NCBI RefSeq assembly: GCF_029603155.1
Contig: NZ_JAPMUA010000006.1
Location: 212,509-276,508, forward strand
DNA: 64,000 nt
Reading direction: 5' to 3'
From: Galbibacter pacificus
GTDB lineage: Bacteria > Bacteroidota > Bacteroidia > Flavobacteriales > Flavobacteriaceae
The translations under genes were made by a program, and so were the position numbers. Shown here one piece after another: positions 43,801-53,910 of the stretch. The notes under the pieces are model-generated. The model had not been told where the DNA came from and searched no databases. It saw only the letters and a list, made by a program, of their open reading frames with translations. Positions within the stretch are counted from its first letter, which is position 1; each line of letters opens with the position of its first letter.

Positions 43801-44859
43801 TTAAGGAATGTATATTTTCCCGCTGCTATGATCTCGATGAGCTCCCGTTATGCTTTTTAAACAATTAATTTCGTTTCTGGTGCGCAATACGCCCAACAGG
43901 CCAAAAATAATGGCCTCTTTAAATTCTATAATGGCTTTGTCTGGCAAGATAATGTTTGCCCGGCTTATTTGCCGTAACCTATTTATTAAAAAATCATTAT
44001 ATGCGCCGCCGCCCGTAATCAATACGGTCGATTTACTGGTTAGTACCATACTTATTTGTTGTGCTATATGTTCTGTATAGGTACGAAGTATGCCTTCTAC
44101 ATTAAGCGGATAGTGGTCGATTATTGGAATAATCTCGCTTTCTACCCATTCTATACCTAAAGACTTTGGTGGTTTCTTGCTATAATAAGGCAAAGAATTT
44201 AATTGAGCAAATAATTTTTGGTTTAATGTTCCCGAAGCGGCTATTTTCCCCCGGTCGTCATATTCAAGACCCAATTTTGCAACATAATGGTTCAGCACGT
44301 TATTGGCAGCACATATATCGAAGGCCTTATAAACTCCTTGTTCTTCAGTGGTTACATTGGCAAAACCGCCTATGTTTAAACAAAAATCGTATTCGGGAAA
44401 GAGCAATTTATCTCCAATTGGCACCAATGGCGCTCCCTGCCCACCCAATTCCACATCTTCAACACGAAAATCGCATACAACCGTTTTGTTCAGTTTTTTG
44501 GCCATAAAAGGCATGTTTCCTATTTGGTAGGTAACTCCTTTTTCGGGTTCATGAAAAACGGTGTGCCCATGAGAAGCTATAAAATCGATATCGATTATTT
44601 TATATTTTGAAATAAATGTAAGAATTACTTCTGTCAGATATTTGGTGTATTCTTCATCGAGTTTCTTCAATGAATCCGATTGTAAATGAATTGCATTTTT
44701 TAGTTTCTTTTTTAGTAAGACATTATAAGGTATTGTTTCTGAATGAATTACCGAAAACTCCCAATCTGATTTTTTTTCAAATTGAACATTCACCAAATCG
44801 ATTCCATCCAAAGAAGTGCCCGACATCACTCCTACAACGTTGTAGTATTGCTTTTTCAT
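43801..44859 (-). CDS. anmK: anhydro-N-acetylmuramic acid kinase
   Basis: Opens and phosphorylates 1,6-anhydro-MurNAc, recycling peptidoglycan. The 352 residues start with GVMSGTSLDGIDLVNV (ATP-binding, family hallmark) and include FIASHGHTVFHEPEKGVTYQ, DFRVEDVELGGQGAPLVP, LNIGGFANVT and LITGGGAYND. All typical AnmK landmarks are present. It is divergent from the acyl-CoA dehydrogenase across 85 bp. Confidence 0.95.
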   Translation of the reverse strand: MKKQYYNVVGVMSGTSLDGIDLVNVQFEKKSDWEFSVIHSETIPYNVLLKKKLKNAIHLQSDSLKKLDEEYTKYLTEVILTFISKYKIIDIDFIASHGHTVFHEPEKGVTYQIGNMPFMAKKLNKTVVCDFRVEDVELGGQGAPLVPIGDKLLFPEYDFCLNIGGFANVTTEEQGVYKAFDICAANNVLNHYVAKLGLEYDDRGKIAASGTLNQKLFAQLNSLPYYSKKPPKSLGIEWVESEIIPIIDHYPLNVEGILRTYTEHIAQQISMVLTSKSTVLITGGGAYNDFLINRLRQISRANIILPDKAIIEFKEAIIFGLLGVLRTRNEINCLKSITGAHRDHSSGKIYIP

Positions 44860-44906
44860 CTGTGTAAAAATAAATAAGAATGATTGAAAATGTTACATTT
44901 TAAAAT

Positions 44907-44914
44907 TATATTTG
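44907..44914 (+). promoter_or_regulatory. -7 promoter box for the acyl-CoA dehydrogenase
   Basis: TATATTTG matches TAnnTTTG, 30 nt before the ATG at 44945, and lies upstream of it while overlapping the alternative start at 44912. Confidence 0.55.
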
Positions 44915-44944
44915 GTAAATTTTATAAAAATATCACAAAATAGA

Positions 44945-46087
44945 ATGGATTTTAAACTTTCTGAAGAACAATTACTCATAAAAGAAGCTGCTCGCGATTT
45001 TGCAAAAAACGAATTACTTCCCGGCGTCATTGAAAGAGACGAAAAACAGGAATTCCCCAAGGAACAAGTAAAAAAAATGGCCGAACTGGGTTTTCTGGGA
45101 ATGATGACTTCCCCGGAATATGGCGGAAGCGGCATGGATACTATTTCCTACGTTATGGTCATGGAAGAAATCTCTAAAATAGACGCTTCCTGTTCTGTAA
45201 TCGTTAGCGTGAACAACTCTTTGGTATGTTGGGGATTGGAAAATTATGGAACCGAAGAGCAAAAGAAAAAATATTTAACGCGCCTGGCCTCGGGCGAGAT
45301 TATTGGCGCCTTTTGCCTATCTGAACCCGAAGCAGGAAGTGATGCAACATCGCAAAAAACAACCGCTATAGAAAAAGATGGCCATTATATTATTAATGGT
45401 ACCAAGAACTGGATTACAAATGGGGGCACCGCCGATGTTTACCTTGTAATTGCACAAACACACCCAGAAAAAAAACACAAAGGCATTAATGCATTTATTC
45501 TTGAAAAAGGAATGCCCGGTTTTGAGATTGGCCCAAAAGAACAAAAATTGGGAATCCGTGGTAGCGATACACATTCGCTCATTTTTAACGACGTAAAGGT
45601 TCCCAAAGAAAATAGGATTGGCGAAGATGGTTTTGGCTTTAAGTTTGCCATGAAAACACTGGCAGGCGGTAGAATTGGAATAGCAGCACAGGCGCTCGGA
45701 ATTGCATCGGGTGCTTACGAACTTGCAAAAGAATATTCTAAAGTAAGAAAGTCTTTTGGCACAGAAATATGCAACCACCAGGCAATAGCCTTTAAACTGG
45801 CCGATATGCACACACAAATTGAAGCCGCCAGGCACTTGGTCCTCAAAGCGGCATGGGACAAAGACAACGGGCACGATTACGACCTTTCTGGGGCAATGGC
45901 CAAATTATACGCCTCCCAAGTGGCCATGGATACTGCCATTGAAGCGGTACAAATTCACGGGGGTAATGGTTATGTAAAAGAATATCACGTGGAACGGCTT
46001 ATGCGGGATGCAAAAATAACCCAGATATACGAAGGCACTTCAGAAATACAAAAAGTTGTAATTTCAAGAGGTCTTTTGGCGGAATAG
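44945..46087 (+). CDS. acyl-CoA dehydrogenase
   Basis: A 380-residue FAD enzyme of fatty-acid or branched-chain acid breakdown. MDFKLSEEQLLI opens the helical N-domain; FCLSEPEAGSDA and YIINGTKNWITNGG are FAD/substrate motifs, and YEGTSEIQKVVISR near the C-terminus is the family signature. The catalytic Glu lies in EYHVERLMRDAKI or the adjoining TQIYEGTSE segment. ATG 44912 is also in frame, but the -7 box overlaps it, so 44945 is used. Chain-length preference is not decidable. Monocistronic. Confidence 0.94.
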   Translation: MDFKLSEEQLLIKEAARDFAKNELLPGVIERDEKQEFPKEQVKKMAELGFLGMMTSPEYGGSGMDTISYVMVMEEISKIDASCSVIVSVNNSLVCWGLENYGTEEQKKKYLTRLASGEIIGAFCLSEPEAGSDATSQKTTAIEKDGHYIINGTKNWITNGGTADVYLVIAQTHPEKKHKGINAFILEKGMPGFEIGPKEQKLGIRGSDTHSLIFNDVKVPKENRIGEDGFGFKFAMKTLAGGRIGIAAQALGIASGAYELAKEYSKVRKSFGTEICNHQAIAFKLADMHTQIEAARHLVLKAAWDKDNGHDYDLSGAMAKLYASQVAMDTAIEAVQIHGGNGYVKEYHVERLMRDAKITQIYEGTSEIQKVVISRGLLAE

Positions 46088-46434
46088 GTGTTTAAAATTT
46101 TAAAATTCTCTCATAAAAAACACATAATACACAAACTAACCCCTAAAAAAATAGGGGTTACTTCTATTATTGCAAAATAAAAACACTGAACCCCTTTCGT
46201 TTTTTTGAAAAATTATCAATTAATCAAATAAAAAATGTCAGCACCCCCTATAATTAAAGGGATTAACATTTTTTTGTCCTTGAATTAACGATTTGATAAT
46301 TTGCCCCACCCCAAAATTTTGATATTGAATTTTTAATAAGCTATAATTCAGAACGCCTAATTAATTACACTTTTTAGCTGTAAACACTGAAAAATTCGCA
46401 TGTTTCTTGTTAGTTTTGTGGAAACCACGTAATT
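46088..46434. other. 347-bp spacer upstream of gltB with hairpin and direct repeat
   Basis: No gene seen. AACCCCTA (46138-46145) and TAGGGGTT (46152-46159) form an 8-bp hairpin after the acyl-CoA dehydrogenase, without a T-run. AAACACTGAA recurs at 46181-46190 and 46382-46391. Several C-rich blocks (for example ACCCCCTA) lie between. The gltB -7 box is at the right end. Confidence 0.7.
46411..46418 (+). promoter_or_regulatory. -7 promoter box for gltB
   Basis: TAGTTTTG matches TAnnTTTG, 16 nt before the gltB start codon. Confidence 0.5.
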
Positions 46435-49400
46435 ATGAAGCCACAACAACAAGGATTATACTCTCCGGAGTTTGAACATGACAATTGCGGTGCAGGTTTT
46501 ATCTGTAACCTAAATGGAGTAAGAACCAACGATATCATCCATAAAGCCCTCGATATATTGATACGCTTAGAGCATCGGGGAGCTGTAAGCTCGGATGGCA
46601 AAACTGGTGATGGCGCAGGGATTCTAATAGAAATCCCACACAACTTCTTTAAGCAAGTTTGTAAATTTGATATCCCCGAACCAAAGGAATATGCGGTAGG
46701 AATGCTTTTCTTGCCAAAATCGCCAAACCAGTCTCAAATATGCATCAATATTTTTGAAGAAAACATTAAAAAACAAGGGCTCAATATTATTGGGTGGCGC
46801 GATGTTCCTGTAGACCATAGTTGCATTGGTGAAATTGCTGCCGAAACAGAGCCTTTTATCAAACAGGTTTTTATTGGTAAAAATGGGCAAGACCTTAGCG
46901 AAGAAGCATTTAATGCAAAACTCTTTGCCGGAAGAAAAATAGCCGAACACGCCATTTTAAATTCCAACCTCTCTGAAGCAGGATATTTTTACTTTTCAAG
47001 CTGTTCTACCAACACGATTATATACAAAGGCCTTTTAATGCCTCAAGACATTAGTACTTATTATAAAGACTTAATGCAACCAGAAGTAGTTACAAAGTTG
47101 GCCTTGGTACACCAGCGTTTCTCAACAAATACTTTCCCTACCTGGGATCTGGCACAGCCTTTTCGCTTGATGTGCCATAATGGGGAAATCAATACGCTAC
47201 GGGGTAACTTAAGTAGGATGAAGGCTAGAGAAGAACTCTTTAAGAGCGAAATATTTGGCGATACCATTAAGGAAATCCCGCCTATTGTCCTTGAAGGAAA
47301 ATCAGATTCTGCTTCCATGGACATGGTTTTGGAGCTTCTGCTACAAACGGGTCGATCGCTTCCCGAAGCTATGATGATGATGGTTCCCGAAGCATGGGAG
47401 AAACACCAATCGATGTCCGATACCAAAAAAGCTTTCTACGAATACAACTCATGTATTATGGAACCTTGGGACGGGCCCGCCTCTATTCCGTTTACCGACG
47501 GAAATTATATTGGCGCCCTGTTGGACCGAAACGGATTAAGGCCTTCCCGGTATACCGTTACCAAGGATGGATATGTAATTATGTCGTCTGAAACCGGAGT
47601 TATCGATGTAAAACCGGACAATGTTGAATTGCACGGCCGACTCGAACCGGGGCGTATGTTTTTGGTAGACATGAACGAAGGAAGGATTATCGGCGATGAA
47701 GAAGTTAAAGAAAGTATCGTAACCAAACGTCCTTATAGAAACTGGCTAGACAAAAACCTATTGCCACTTGCAAAAATTGCTTATACCGGTAATAAAACTC
47801 CTGTCGAGAAAGAAGCCTTTTTAACAAGGCAAAAGCTATTTGGCTATACCAATGAAGACATAAAAACCCTAATTACCCCAATGGCCACCCTTGGAAAAGA
47901 AGCTATTGGTTCTATGGGTACAGATACACCATTGGCTGTATTGTCTGATAAACCACAATTGCTTTTCAACTATTTTAAACAATTATTTGCGCAGGTAACA
48001 AATCCGCCATTAGACGGTATCCGCGAAGAAATTGTAACCGATATCAGTTTGTCAATTGGTGGCGACAGGAACATCTTCGACATAGTTTCCGAGCAATGTA
48101 AAAAACTTAAAATCCAAAATCCGGTTATCTCCAACGAAGACCTGGATAAAATTAAATATATTAACCACCCGGACTTTAAGGCCGTTTCAATTTCAATCCT
48201 TTATGACATCAATAAAGGGTTGAATGGCCTTGAAGCACGTTTAGACGAAATGGTGGACGAAATCTGTGCCGCTATCGATGAGGAAAATTGCAACATAATT
48301 ATCCTTTCAGATAGGAACGTGTCCAGCACCATGGCACCAATTCCTTCAGCTTTGGCATGTTCTCATGTACACCATGCACTTAAAAAGAAAGAAAAAAGAT
48401 CTTCCGTAGGAATTATTATTGAATCTGCCGAACCAAGGGAACCTCATCATTTTGCCCTCTTATTCGGATATGGCGCAAGTGCCATCAATCCGTATATGGT
48501 AAACGAAATAATTGCCAAATTGGTAGCCGACGGAGAAATAAACGCCTCTTTTGAAGAAGCCATTATCAACTTTAACAAGGCCATAGGAAAAGGAATTGTT
48601 AAGATTATGAACAAAATAGGGATTTCTACCCTGCATTCCTACCGCGGTGCGCAAATATTTGAAGCGCTCGGCCTCAACAAAAAGTTTGTCGATAAATATT
48701 TCTGTAATACCACAACTCGTATTGAAGGTATTGGTATTTACGAAATTGAAAAGGAAATTCAAAAACGCTTTGCCAAAGCCTATACAAACGACGAAGATTT
48801 ATCTAACCTTGATTTAGAGATCGGGGGCGATTACCGCTGGAGAAGAAATGGCGAGCGCCATATGTTTAACCCAACCACGGTTGCCAAGCTTCAACAGGCC
48901 GTAAGAACCAATAAGTACAGTAGTTACAAAGAATATTCCGAAATGATCAACGAGCAAAGCGAACGCTTGATGACATTAAGGGGAATGTTCAATTTTAAGG
49001 AATTAAACCCGATTCCGCTTGAAGAGGTAGAACCTTGGACAGAAATTGTAAAGCGTTTTAAAACCGGGGCCATGTCTTTTGGTTCCATTAGTAAAGAAGC
49101 GCACGAAAATCTGGCCATTGCCATGAACCGTATTAAAGGGAAAAGCAATTCTGGCGAAGGAGGAGAAAACCCAGACCGTTTTCACAAGGACCTTAACGGG
49201 AACTGGAGAAACAGTGCCATTAAACAAGTAGCATCTGGGCGCTTTGGGGTTTCTATTAACTATTTAACCAATGCGCAGGAAATTCAAATAAAAATGGCCC
49301 AAGGGGCCAAGCCCGGCGAAGGTGGTCAATTACCCGGACCAAAAGTAAATCCGGATATTGCAAAAACGAGAAACTCCACACCTTACGTTGGTCTTATCTC

Positions 49401-50955
49401 ACCACCGCCACACCACGATATTTATTCTATTGAGGATTTGGCGCAATTAATATTCGACCTTAAAAACGCCAACAGGGAAGCCCGGGTAAATGTTAAACTG
49501 GTTTCTGAAGTGGGTGTTGGTACCATTGCGGCCGGAGTTGCAAAAGCAAAAGCCGATGTGGTTTTAATTTCCGGCTACGACGGAGGAACCGGAGCTTCAC
49601 CATTAACTTCCCTGCGCCATGCCGGACTACCTTGGGAACTAGGTATAGCCGAAGCGCAACAAACTTTGGTGCTCAACGACCTTAGAAGCAGAATTGTAAT
49701 GGAATGCGACGGACAGCTTAAAACTGGGCGCGATGTGGCCATTGCCTGTTTACTAGGTGCCGAAGAATTTGGCTTTGCAACAGCTCCATTGGTAGCGTCA
49801 GGTTGCATCATGATGCGTGCTTGCCATCTCAATACGTGTCCGGTGGGCATTGCTACCCAAGATCCCGAATTGCGCAAAAACTTTAAGGGCACACCGGAGC
49901 ATGTTATTAATTTTATGTATTTCATCGCTCAGGAACTACGTCAAATTATGGCGGACCTAGGCTTTAAGTCGATTGATGAAATGGTGGGTCAAAGTCAGAA
50001 ATTAGACATGAACAAGGCCATTCAGCATTACAAGGCACAAGGAATAGATCTTTCAAACATACTGTACAAACCAAGGGTTTCAGAGCATGTCAAGCTTCAT
50101 AATACCGAAAAGCAAGACCATCAACTGGAAAATGTGCTCGATTTTGATATTTTAAGCCAAGCACACCCGGCCGTGTACCGAAAAGAAAAAATGAGCTTGG
50201 ATTTCCCTATTACCAATATAAATAGGACAACCGGTGCAATTTTAAGTAACGAAATATCAAAAATACACGGAGAAAACGGGCTGCCCGAAGACACCTTAAC
50301 TTTAAACTTTAAAGGTTCCGCAGGCCAAAGTTTTGGCGCATTTGCCACAAAAGGCCTTACCTTGAAGGTAAACGGTAATACAAACGATTATTTTGGAAAA
50401 GGATTGTCTGGCGCAAAATTAGTAGTAAAAGTTCCCGAAGAATCCACTTTTAAACCTGAAGAAAACATAATTATCGGTAATGTTGCCATGTATGGCGCCG
50501 TAACCGGAGAAGCATACATAAACGGTATTGCCGGAGAACGGTTTTTAGTAAGAAACTCTGGTGCAAAAGCTGTTGTAGAAGGTATTGGTGACCATGGATG
50601 CGAATATATGACCGGCGGTGTTGCTGTTATCCTGGGCAAAATAGGAAGAAATTTTGCAGCAGGAATGAGCGGTGGGATTGCATACATCTATAATCCAGAC
50701 AACGCATTGGATACCAACAACTTCAATATGGAAATGGTGGAACTGGAAGAACTTTCAGACAACGACCAAATTGAATTGAAAAACTTAATTGCCGAACATA
50801 TTAAGTATACTGACAGCCCGTTGGCAAAACGCATTATGGCCGATTGGAATAAAAACTGCCAGAAATTTATTAAAGTAATGCCAACAGAATATAAAAAAGC
50901 ACTGGAAATGCTGGCAAAACAAGAAAAAGAAGTTAAACAATTAACAACAGCATAA
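46435..50955 (+). CDS. gltB: glutamate synthase large subunit
   Basis: Makes two glutamates from glutamine and 2-oxoglutarate, with reducing power from GltD. The 1506-residue protein is full length. A class II glutamine amidotransferase domain begins at Cys18 (EHDNCGAGF) after a propeptide of 17 residues. A central domain and an FMN-binding synthase TIM barrel follow (SGEGGENPDRF, SGYDGGTGASPLTS). The 3Fe-4S cysteines are in CIMMRACHLNTCPVGI. A C-terminal GXGXG beta-helix domain closes the protein (GAVTGEAYINGIAGERFLVR, and MTGGVAVILGKIGRNFAAGM). The operon continues into gltD after 1 nt. Confidence 0.97.
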   Translation: MKPQQQGLYSPEFEHDNCGAGFICNLNGVRTNDIIHKALDILIRLEHRGAVSSDGKTGDGAGILIEIPHNFFKQVCKFDIPEPKEYAVGMLFLPKSPNQSQICINIFEENIKKQGLNIIGWRDVPVDHSCIGEIAAETEPFIKQVFIGKNGQDLSEEAFNAKLFAGRKIAEHAILNSNLSEAGYFYFSSCSTNTIIYKGLLMPQDISTYYKDLMQPEVVTKLALVHQRFSTNTFPTWDLAQPFRLMCHNGEINTLRGNLSRMKAREELFKSEIFGDTIKEIPPIVLEGKSDSASMDMVLELLLQTGRSLPEAMMMMVPEAWEKHQSMSDTKKAFYEYNSCIMEPWDGPASIPFTDGNYIGALLDRNGLRPSRYTVTKDGYVIMSSETGVIDVKPDNVELHGRLEPGRMFLVDMNEGRIIGDEEVKESIVTKRPYRNWLDKNLLPLAKIAYTGNKTPVEKEAFLTRQKLFGYTNEDIKTLITPMATLGKEAIGSMGTDTPLAVLSDKPQLLFNYFKQLFAQVTNPPLDGIREEIVTDISLSIGGDRNIFDIVSEQCKKLKIQNPVISNEDLDKIKYINHPDFKAVSISILYDINKGLNGLEARLDEMVDEICAAIDEENCNIIILSDRNVSSTMAPIPSALACSHVHHALKKKEKRSSVGIIIESAEPREPHHFALLFGYGASAINPYMVNEIIAKLVADGEINASFEEAIINFNKAIGKGIVKIMNKIGISTLHSYRGAQIFEALGLNKKFVDKYFCNTTTRIEGIGIYEIEKEIQKRFAKAYTNDEDLSNLDLEIGGDYRWRRNGERHMFNPTTVAKLQQAVRTNKYSSYKEYSEMINEQSERLMTLRGMFNFKELNPIPLEEVEPWTEIVKRFKTGAMSFGSISKEAHENLAIAMNRIKGKSNSGEGGENPDRFHKDLNGNWRNSAIKQVASGRFGVSINYLTNAQEIQIKMAQGAKPGEGGQLPGPKVNPDIAKTRNSTPYVGLISPPPHHDIYSIEDLAQLIFDLKNANREARVNVKLVSEVGVGTIAAGVAKAKADVVLISGYDGGTGASPLTSLRHAGLPWELGIAEAQQTLVLNDLRSRIVMECDGQLKTGRDVAIACLLGAEEFGFATAPLVASGCIMMRACHLNTCPVGIATQDPELRKNFKGTPEHVINFMYFIAQELRQIMADLGFKSIDEMVGQSQKLDMNKAIQHYKAQGIDLSNILYKPRVSEHVKLHNTEKQDHQLENVLDFDILSQAHPAVYRKEKMSLDFPITNINRTTGAILSNEISKIHGENGLPEDTLTLNFKGSAGQSFGAFATKGLTLKVNGNTNDYFGKGLSGAKLVVKVPEESTFKPEENIIIGNVAMYGAVTGEAYINGIAGERFLVRNSGAKAVVEGIGDHGCEYMTGGVAVILGKIGRNFAAGMSGGIAYIYNPDNALDTNNFNMEMVELEELSDNDQIELKNLIAEHIKYTDSPLAKRIMADWNKNCQKFIKVMPTEYKKALEMLAKQEKEVKQLTTA

Positions 50956-50956
50956 A

Positions 50957-52417
50957 ATGGGAAAACTTAGAGGATTTTTAGAATACGATAGACGCGGCGA
51001 AGATACTATTGCTGTTGATGAACGTGTGAAAAATTACAACGAGTTTACCAAAGAACTCGATACCGAAGAATTAAACAAACAAGGTGGACGCTGTATGGAC
51101 TGCGGGATTCCGTTTTGCCATAGTGGTTGTCCCTTGGGAAATTTAATACCCGACTTTAATGACGCGGTTTATAAAAACGATTGGGACAAGGCATTACGAA
51201 TACTCCATGCCACCAACAATTTCCCCGAATTTACAGGACGCCTATGCCCTGCCCCGTGCGAATCGGCATGCGTACTAGGGATTATCCAGCCTCCCGTTTC
51301 CATCGAACTTATTGAAAAATATATTGTAGAACGCGGATTTAAAGAAGGATGGATAAAACCAAACCCGCCCAAAAACCGCACCGGAAAAACAGTTGCAGTT
51401 GTAGGTTCTGGCCCTTCAGGGCTTGCCGCAGCCCAACAATTAAACAGGGCTGGGCATACCGTTACCGTTTTTGAACGTGACAATAAAGTGGGTGGCCTGC
51501 TCAGGTATGGAATCCCAGATTTTAAATTGGAGAAAAAGGTAATAGACCGCCGTGTGGACATTCTTAAAGCAGAAGGGATTGAATTTAAAACCAACGTGCA
51601 CGTTGGTAAAAATTACGATGCCGAAAAACTTAATGAATTTGATGCCGTTGTACTTTGTGGCGGGGCTACCAAAAGAAGGCCGCTCCCTATAGACGGTGCC
51701 GATGCCAATGGCGTGGTACAGGCTATGGAATTCTTAAAAAGAAACAACGAAGTAGTAGATGGTATTAAAGAACCTACCGAAGCTCTACATGCCAAAGGAA
51801 AAAACGTAATTGTAATTGGCGGTGGCGATACGGGCTCCGACTGTGTAGGAACTTCTAACCGTCATGGTGCTGCTTCGGTTACTAATTTTGAGATTATGCC
51901 AATTCCTTCCGAATCGCGTACAGAAGAAAACCCATGGCCTTTCTGGCCGTTTACGTTAAAAACAAGTTCTTCTCATGAAGAAGGCGTAAAACGTAACTGG
52001 AGTATTTTAACCAAAGAATTTATAAAAGACGGGGAAGGAAACTTAAAAGCCATTAAAACCGTTGAAGTTAAATGGGTTAAAATTCCCGGAGAACGTCCGC
52101 AGTTGCAAGAAATTGATGGTACCGAAAAAGAATGGCCATGCGAACTTGCCCTATTGGCACTTGGCTTTACGGGGCCAGAAGCAACTTTAAGCGAACAATT
52201 AGGGCTACAAACCGATTACAGAAGCAATATAAAAGGCGATAGCAATTACCAGACCAATATCCCGCATATTTTTACGGCCGGAGATATGCGCAGGGGGCAA
52301 TCGTTAATTGTGTGGGCCATTTCCGAAGGAAGGGAAGCCGCACATCATGTAGATAAATTTTTAATGGGGTCCTCTTCCCTTCCCATAAAGGAAAAAGGAG
52401 ATTTGCCCGCTGCATAA
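50957..52417 (+). CDS. gltD: glutamate synthase small subunit
   Basis: The NADPH-oxidising flavoprotein partner of GltB. The 486 residues begin with the iron-sulfur domain (CMDCGIPFCHSGCPLGN and LCPAPCESACVLGI, about 45-110). A first dinucleotide site, VAVVGSGPSGLAAAQQL (about residue 137), binds FAD; a second, VIVIGGGDTGSDCV (about 283), binds NADPH. TAGDMRRGQSLIVWAI near the C-terminus is typical. The start lies 1 nt after the gltB stop. Transcription probably ends at hairpins at 52437-52451 and 52497-52526. Confidence 0.97.
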   Translation: MGKLRGFLEYDRRGEDTIAVDERVKNYNEFTKELDTEELNKQGGRCMDCGIPFCHSGCPLGNLIPDFNDAVYKNDWDKALRILHATNNFPEFTGRLCPAPCESACVLGIIQPPVSIELIEKYIVERGFKEGWIKPNPPKNRTGKTVAVVGSGPSGLAAAQQLNRAGHTVTVFERDNKVGGLLRYGIPDFKLEKKVIDRRVDILKAEGIEFKTNVHVGKNYDAEKLNEFDAVVLCGGATKRRPLPIDGADANGVVQAMEFLKRNNEVVDGIKEPTEALHAKGKNVIVIGGGDTGSDCVGTSNRHGAASVTNFEIMPIPSESRTEENPWPFWPFTLKTSSSHEEGVKRNWSILTKEFIKDGEGNLKAIKTVEVKWVKIPGERPQLQEIDGTEKEWPCELALLALGFTGPEATLSEQLGLQTDYRSNIKGDSNYQTNIPHIFTAGDMRRGQSLIVWAISEGREAAHHVDKFLMGSSSLPIKEKGDLPAA

Positions 52418-52496
52418 CCGCATATCCATATAGATTCCTCAGGTTATGAGGTTTTGTTTAGCGAGTTAAATATTTATTTTTATTAGTTTAGGGACA

Positions 52497-52526
52497 TAGC
52501 CGACTTGATGTATTTCAAGTCGGCTA
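52497..52526 (+). terminator. terminator of gltBD
   Basis: TAGCCGACTTGA and TCAAGTCGGCTA form a perfect 12-bp stem with a 6-nt loop, followed by a short T-rich run. A weaker hairpin CCTCA/TGAGG with TTTTG lies 46 bp upstream. Confidence 0.75.
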
Positions 52527-52595
52527 TTTGCTTTAAAAGAATCGTTGGTGTTGCTATTTGTTTTCATTTTCGTATTTTCCCGAAAATTTTAATCA

Positions 52596-53861
52596 ATGCA
52601 AGATTCTCCCGTATTTTCAAACGACACCATTGTATTTGGCATCATTATGCTATGCTTGGGTTTTGTTTTTTACACCTCGGCCATAAAAACAGGTTTCTGG
52701 AACAAATTTTATAAGGTGGTACCATCTGTACTTATGTGCTATTTGTTGCCTTCCCTTTTTAATTCCTTCGGTATTATCTCTGACGAAACTTCCAATTTAT
52801 ATTTTGTGGCCAGTAGGTATTTATTGCCCGCATCGTTGGTATTAATGACGTTAAGTATCGACCTAAAGGCTGTTTTTAACCTTGGACCAAAAGCATTGAT
52901 TATGTTTTTTACGGGAACCATAGGAATAGTAATCGGCGGGCCCATTGCCATTTTGTTAATTTCCCTAGTTTCGCCAGATACTGTTGGCGGCGTTGGTCCA
53001 GATGCTGTTTGGAGAGGATTGGCCACATTGGCCGGAAGTTGGATAGGCGGCGGCGCAAACCAGGCTGCAATGCTTGAAATTTTTAAATACAATCCCGAAA
53101 AATATGGCGGAATGGTACTGGTAGATATCGTGGTTGCCAACCTTTGGATGGCCGTGGTACTGCTCGGGGTTGGAAAGAGCAACAAGATCGATAAATGGTT
53201 AAAGGCAGACAATACCGCGATAGACGACCTAAAAAATAAAGTAATTGCCTTTACCGAAAGCATTACGCGCACCCCCACCCTATCTGATTATATCATGATT
53301 TTGGCCATTGCCTTTGTTGCTGTTGGCATTGCACATTGGGGCGCCGGTAACATTTCAGATTTCTTAACGTCGAACTTTCATGTCGTGAGCGACAAGACCA
53401 GTGCCTTGGCATCGTTTGGATCGCAGTTTTTTTGGATGATTACTATTGCCACCCTTATCGGGATCGGACTTTCGTTTACAAAATTTAAAAATTATGAAGG
53501 TGCCGGAGCCAGCAAATTCGGTTCCATATGTATCTATATTTTAGTGGCCACCATTGGTATGAAAATGGACATTTTTAAAATATTCGACAATCCCGGTCTT
53601 ATTGTCATTGGTTTGGTGTGGATGAGCATCCATGCGCTGTTGCTGTTGGTTGTGGCAAAAATTATAAAAGCCCCCTATTTTTTCTTGGCCGTGGGGAGCC
53701 AGGCCAACGTGGGCGGGGCAGCTTCGGCTCCTGTAGTTGCCGCCGAGTTTCATCCATCTTTGGCTACCGTTGGGGTTTTGTTGGCCGTATTTGGTTACGC
53801 TGTGGGTACCTATGGCGCAATATTTTGTGCTTATTTAATGGAATTGGCATCTAAAGTGTAG
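52596..53861 (+). CDS. DUF819 family membrane permease
   Basis: A 421-residue integral membrane protein with about 10-12 hydrophobic helices, belonging to the DUF819 group (putative permeases). Gly-rich GPKALIMFFTGTIGIVIGGP, GLATLAGSWIGGGANQAAM, and AVGSQANVGGAASAPVVAAEF near the C-terminus (segments quoted in part) are characteristic. The substrate is unknown. It begins after the gltBD terminator, so it probably has its own promoter. Confidence 0.85.
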   Translation: MQDSPVFSNDTIVFGIIMLCLGFVFYTSAIKTGFWNKFYKVVPSVLMCYLLPSLFNSFGIISDETSNLYFVASRYLLPASLVLMTLSIDLKAVFNLGPKALIMFFTGTIGIVIGGPIAILLISLVSPDTVGGVGPDAVWRGLATLAGSWIGGGANQAAMLEIFKYNPEKYGGMVLVDIVVANLWMAVVLLGVGKSNKIDKWLKADNTAIDDLKNKVIAFTESITRTPTLSDYIMILAIAFVAVGIAHWGAGNISDFLTSNFHVVSDKTSALASFGSQFFWMITIATLIGIGLSFTKFKNYEGAGASKFGSICIYILVATIGMKMDIFKIFDNPGLIVIGLVWMSIHALLLLVVAKIIKAPYFFLAVGSQANVGGAASAPVVAAEFHPSLATVGVLLAVFGYAVGTYGAIFCAYLMELASKV

Positions 53862-53910
53862 TAATTTTTATAAGATTTATGCATATTTGCCCTTCAGAAA
53901 AAAAACAAAC

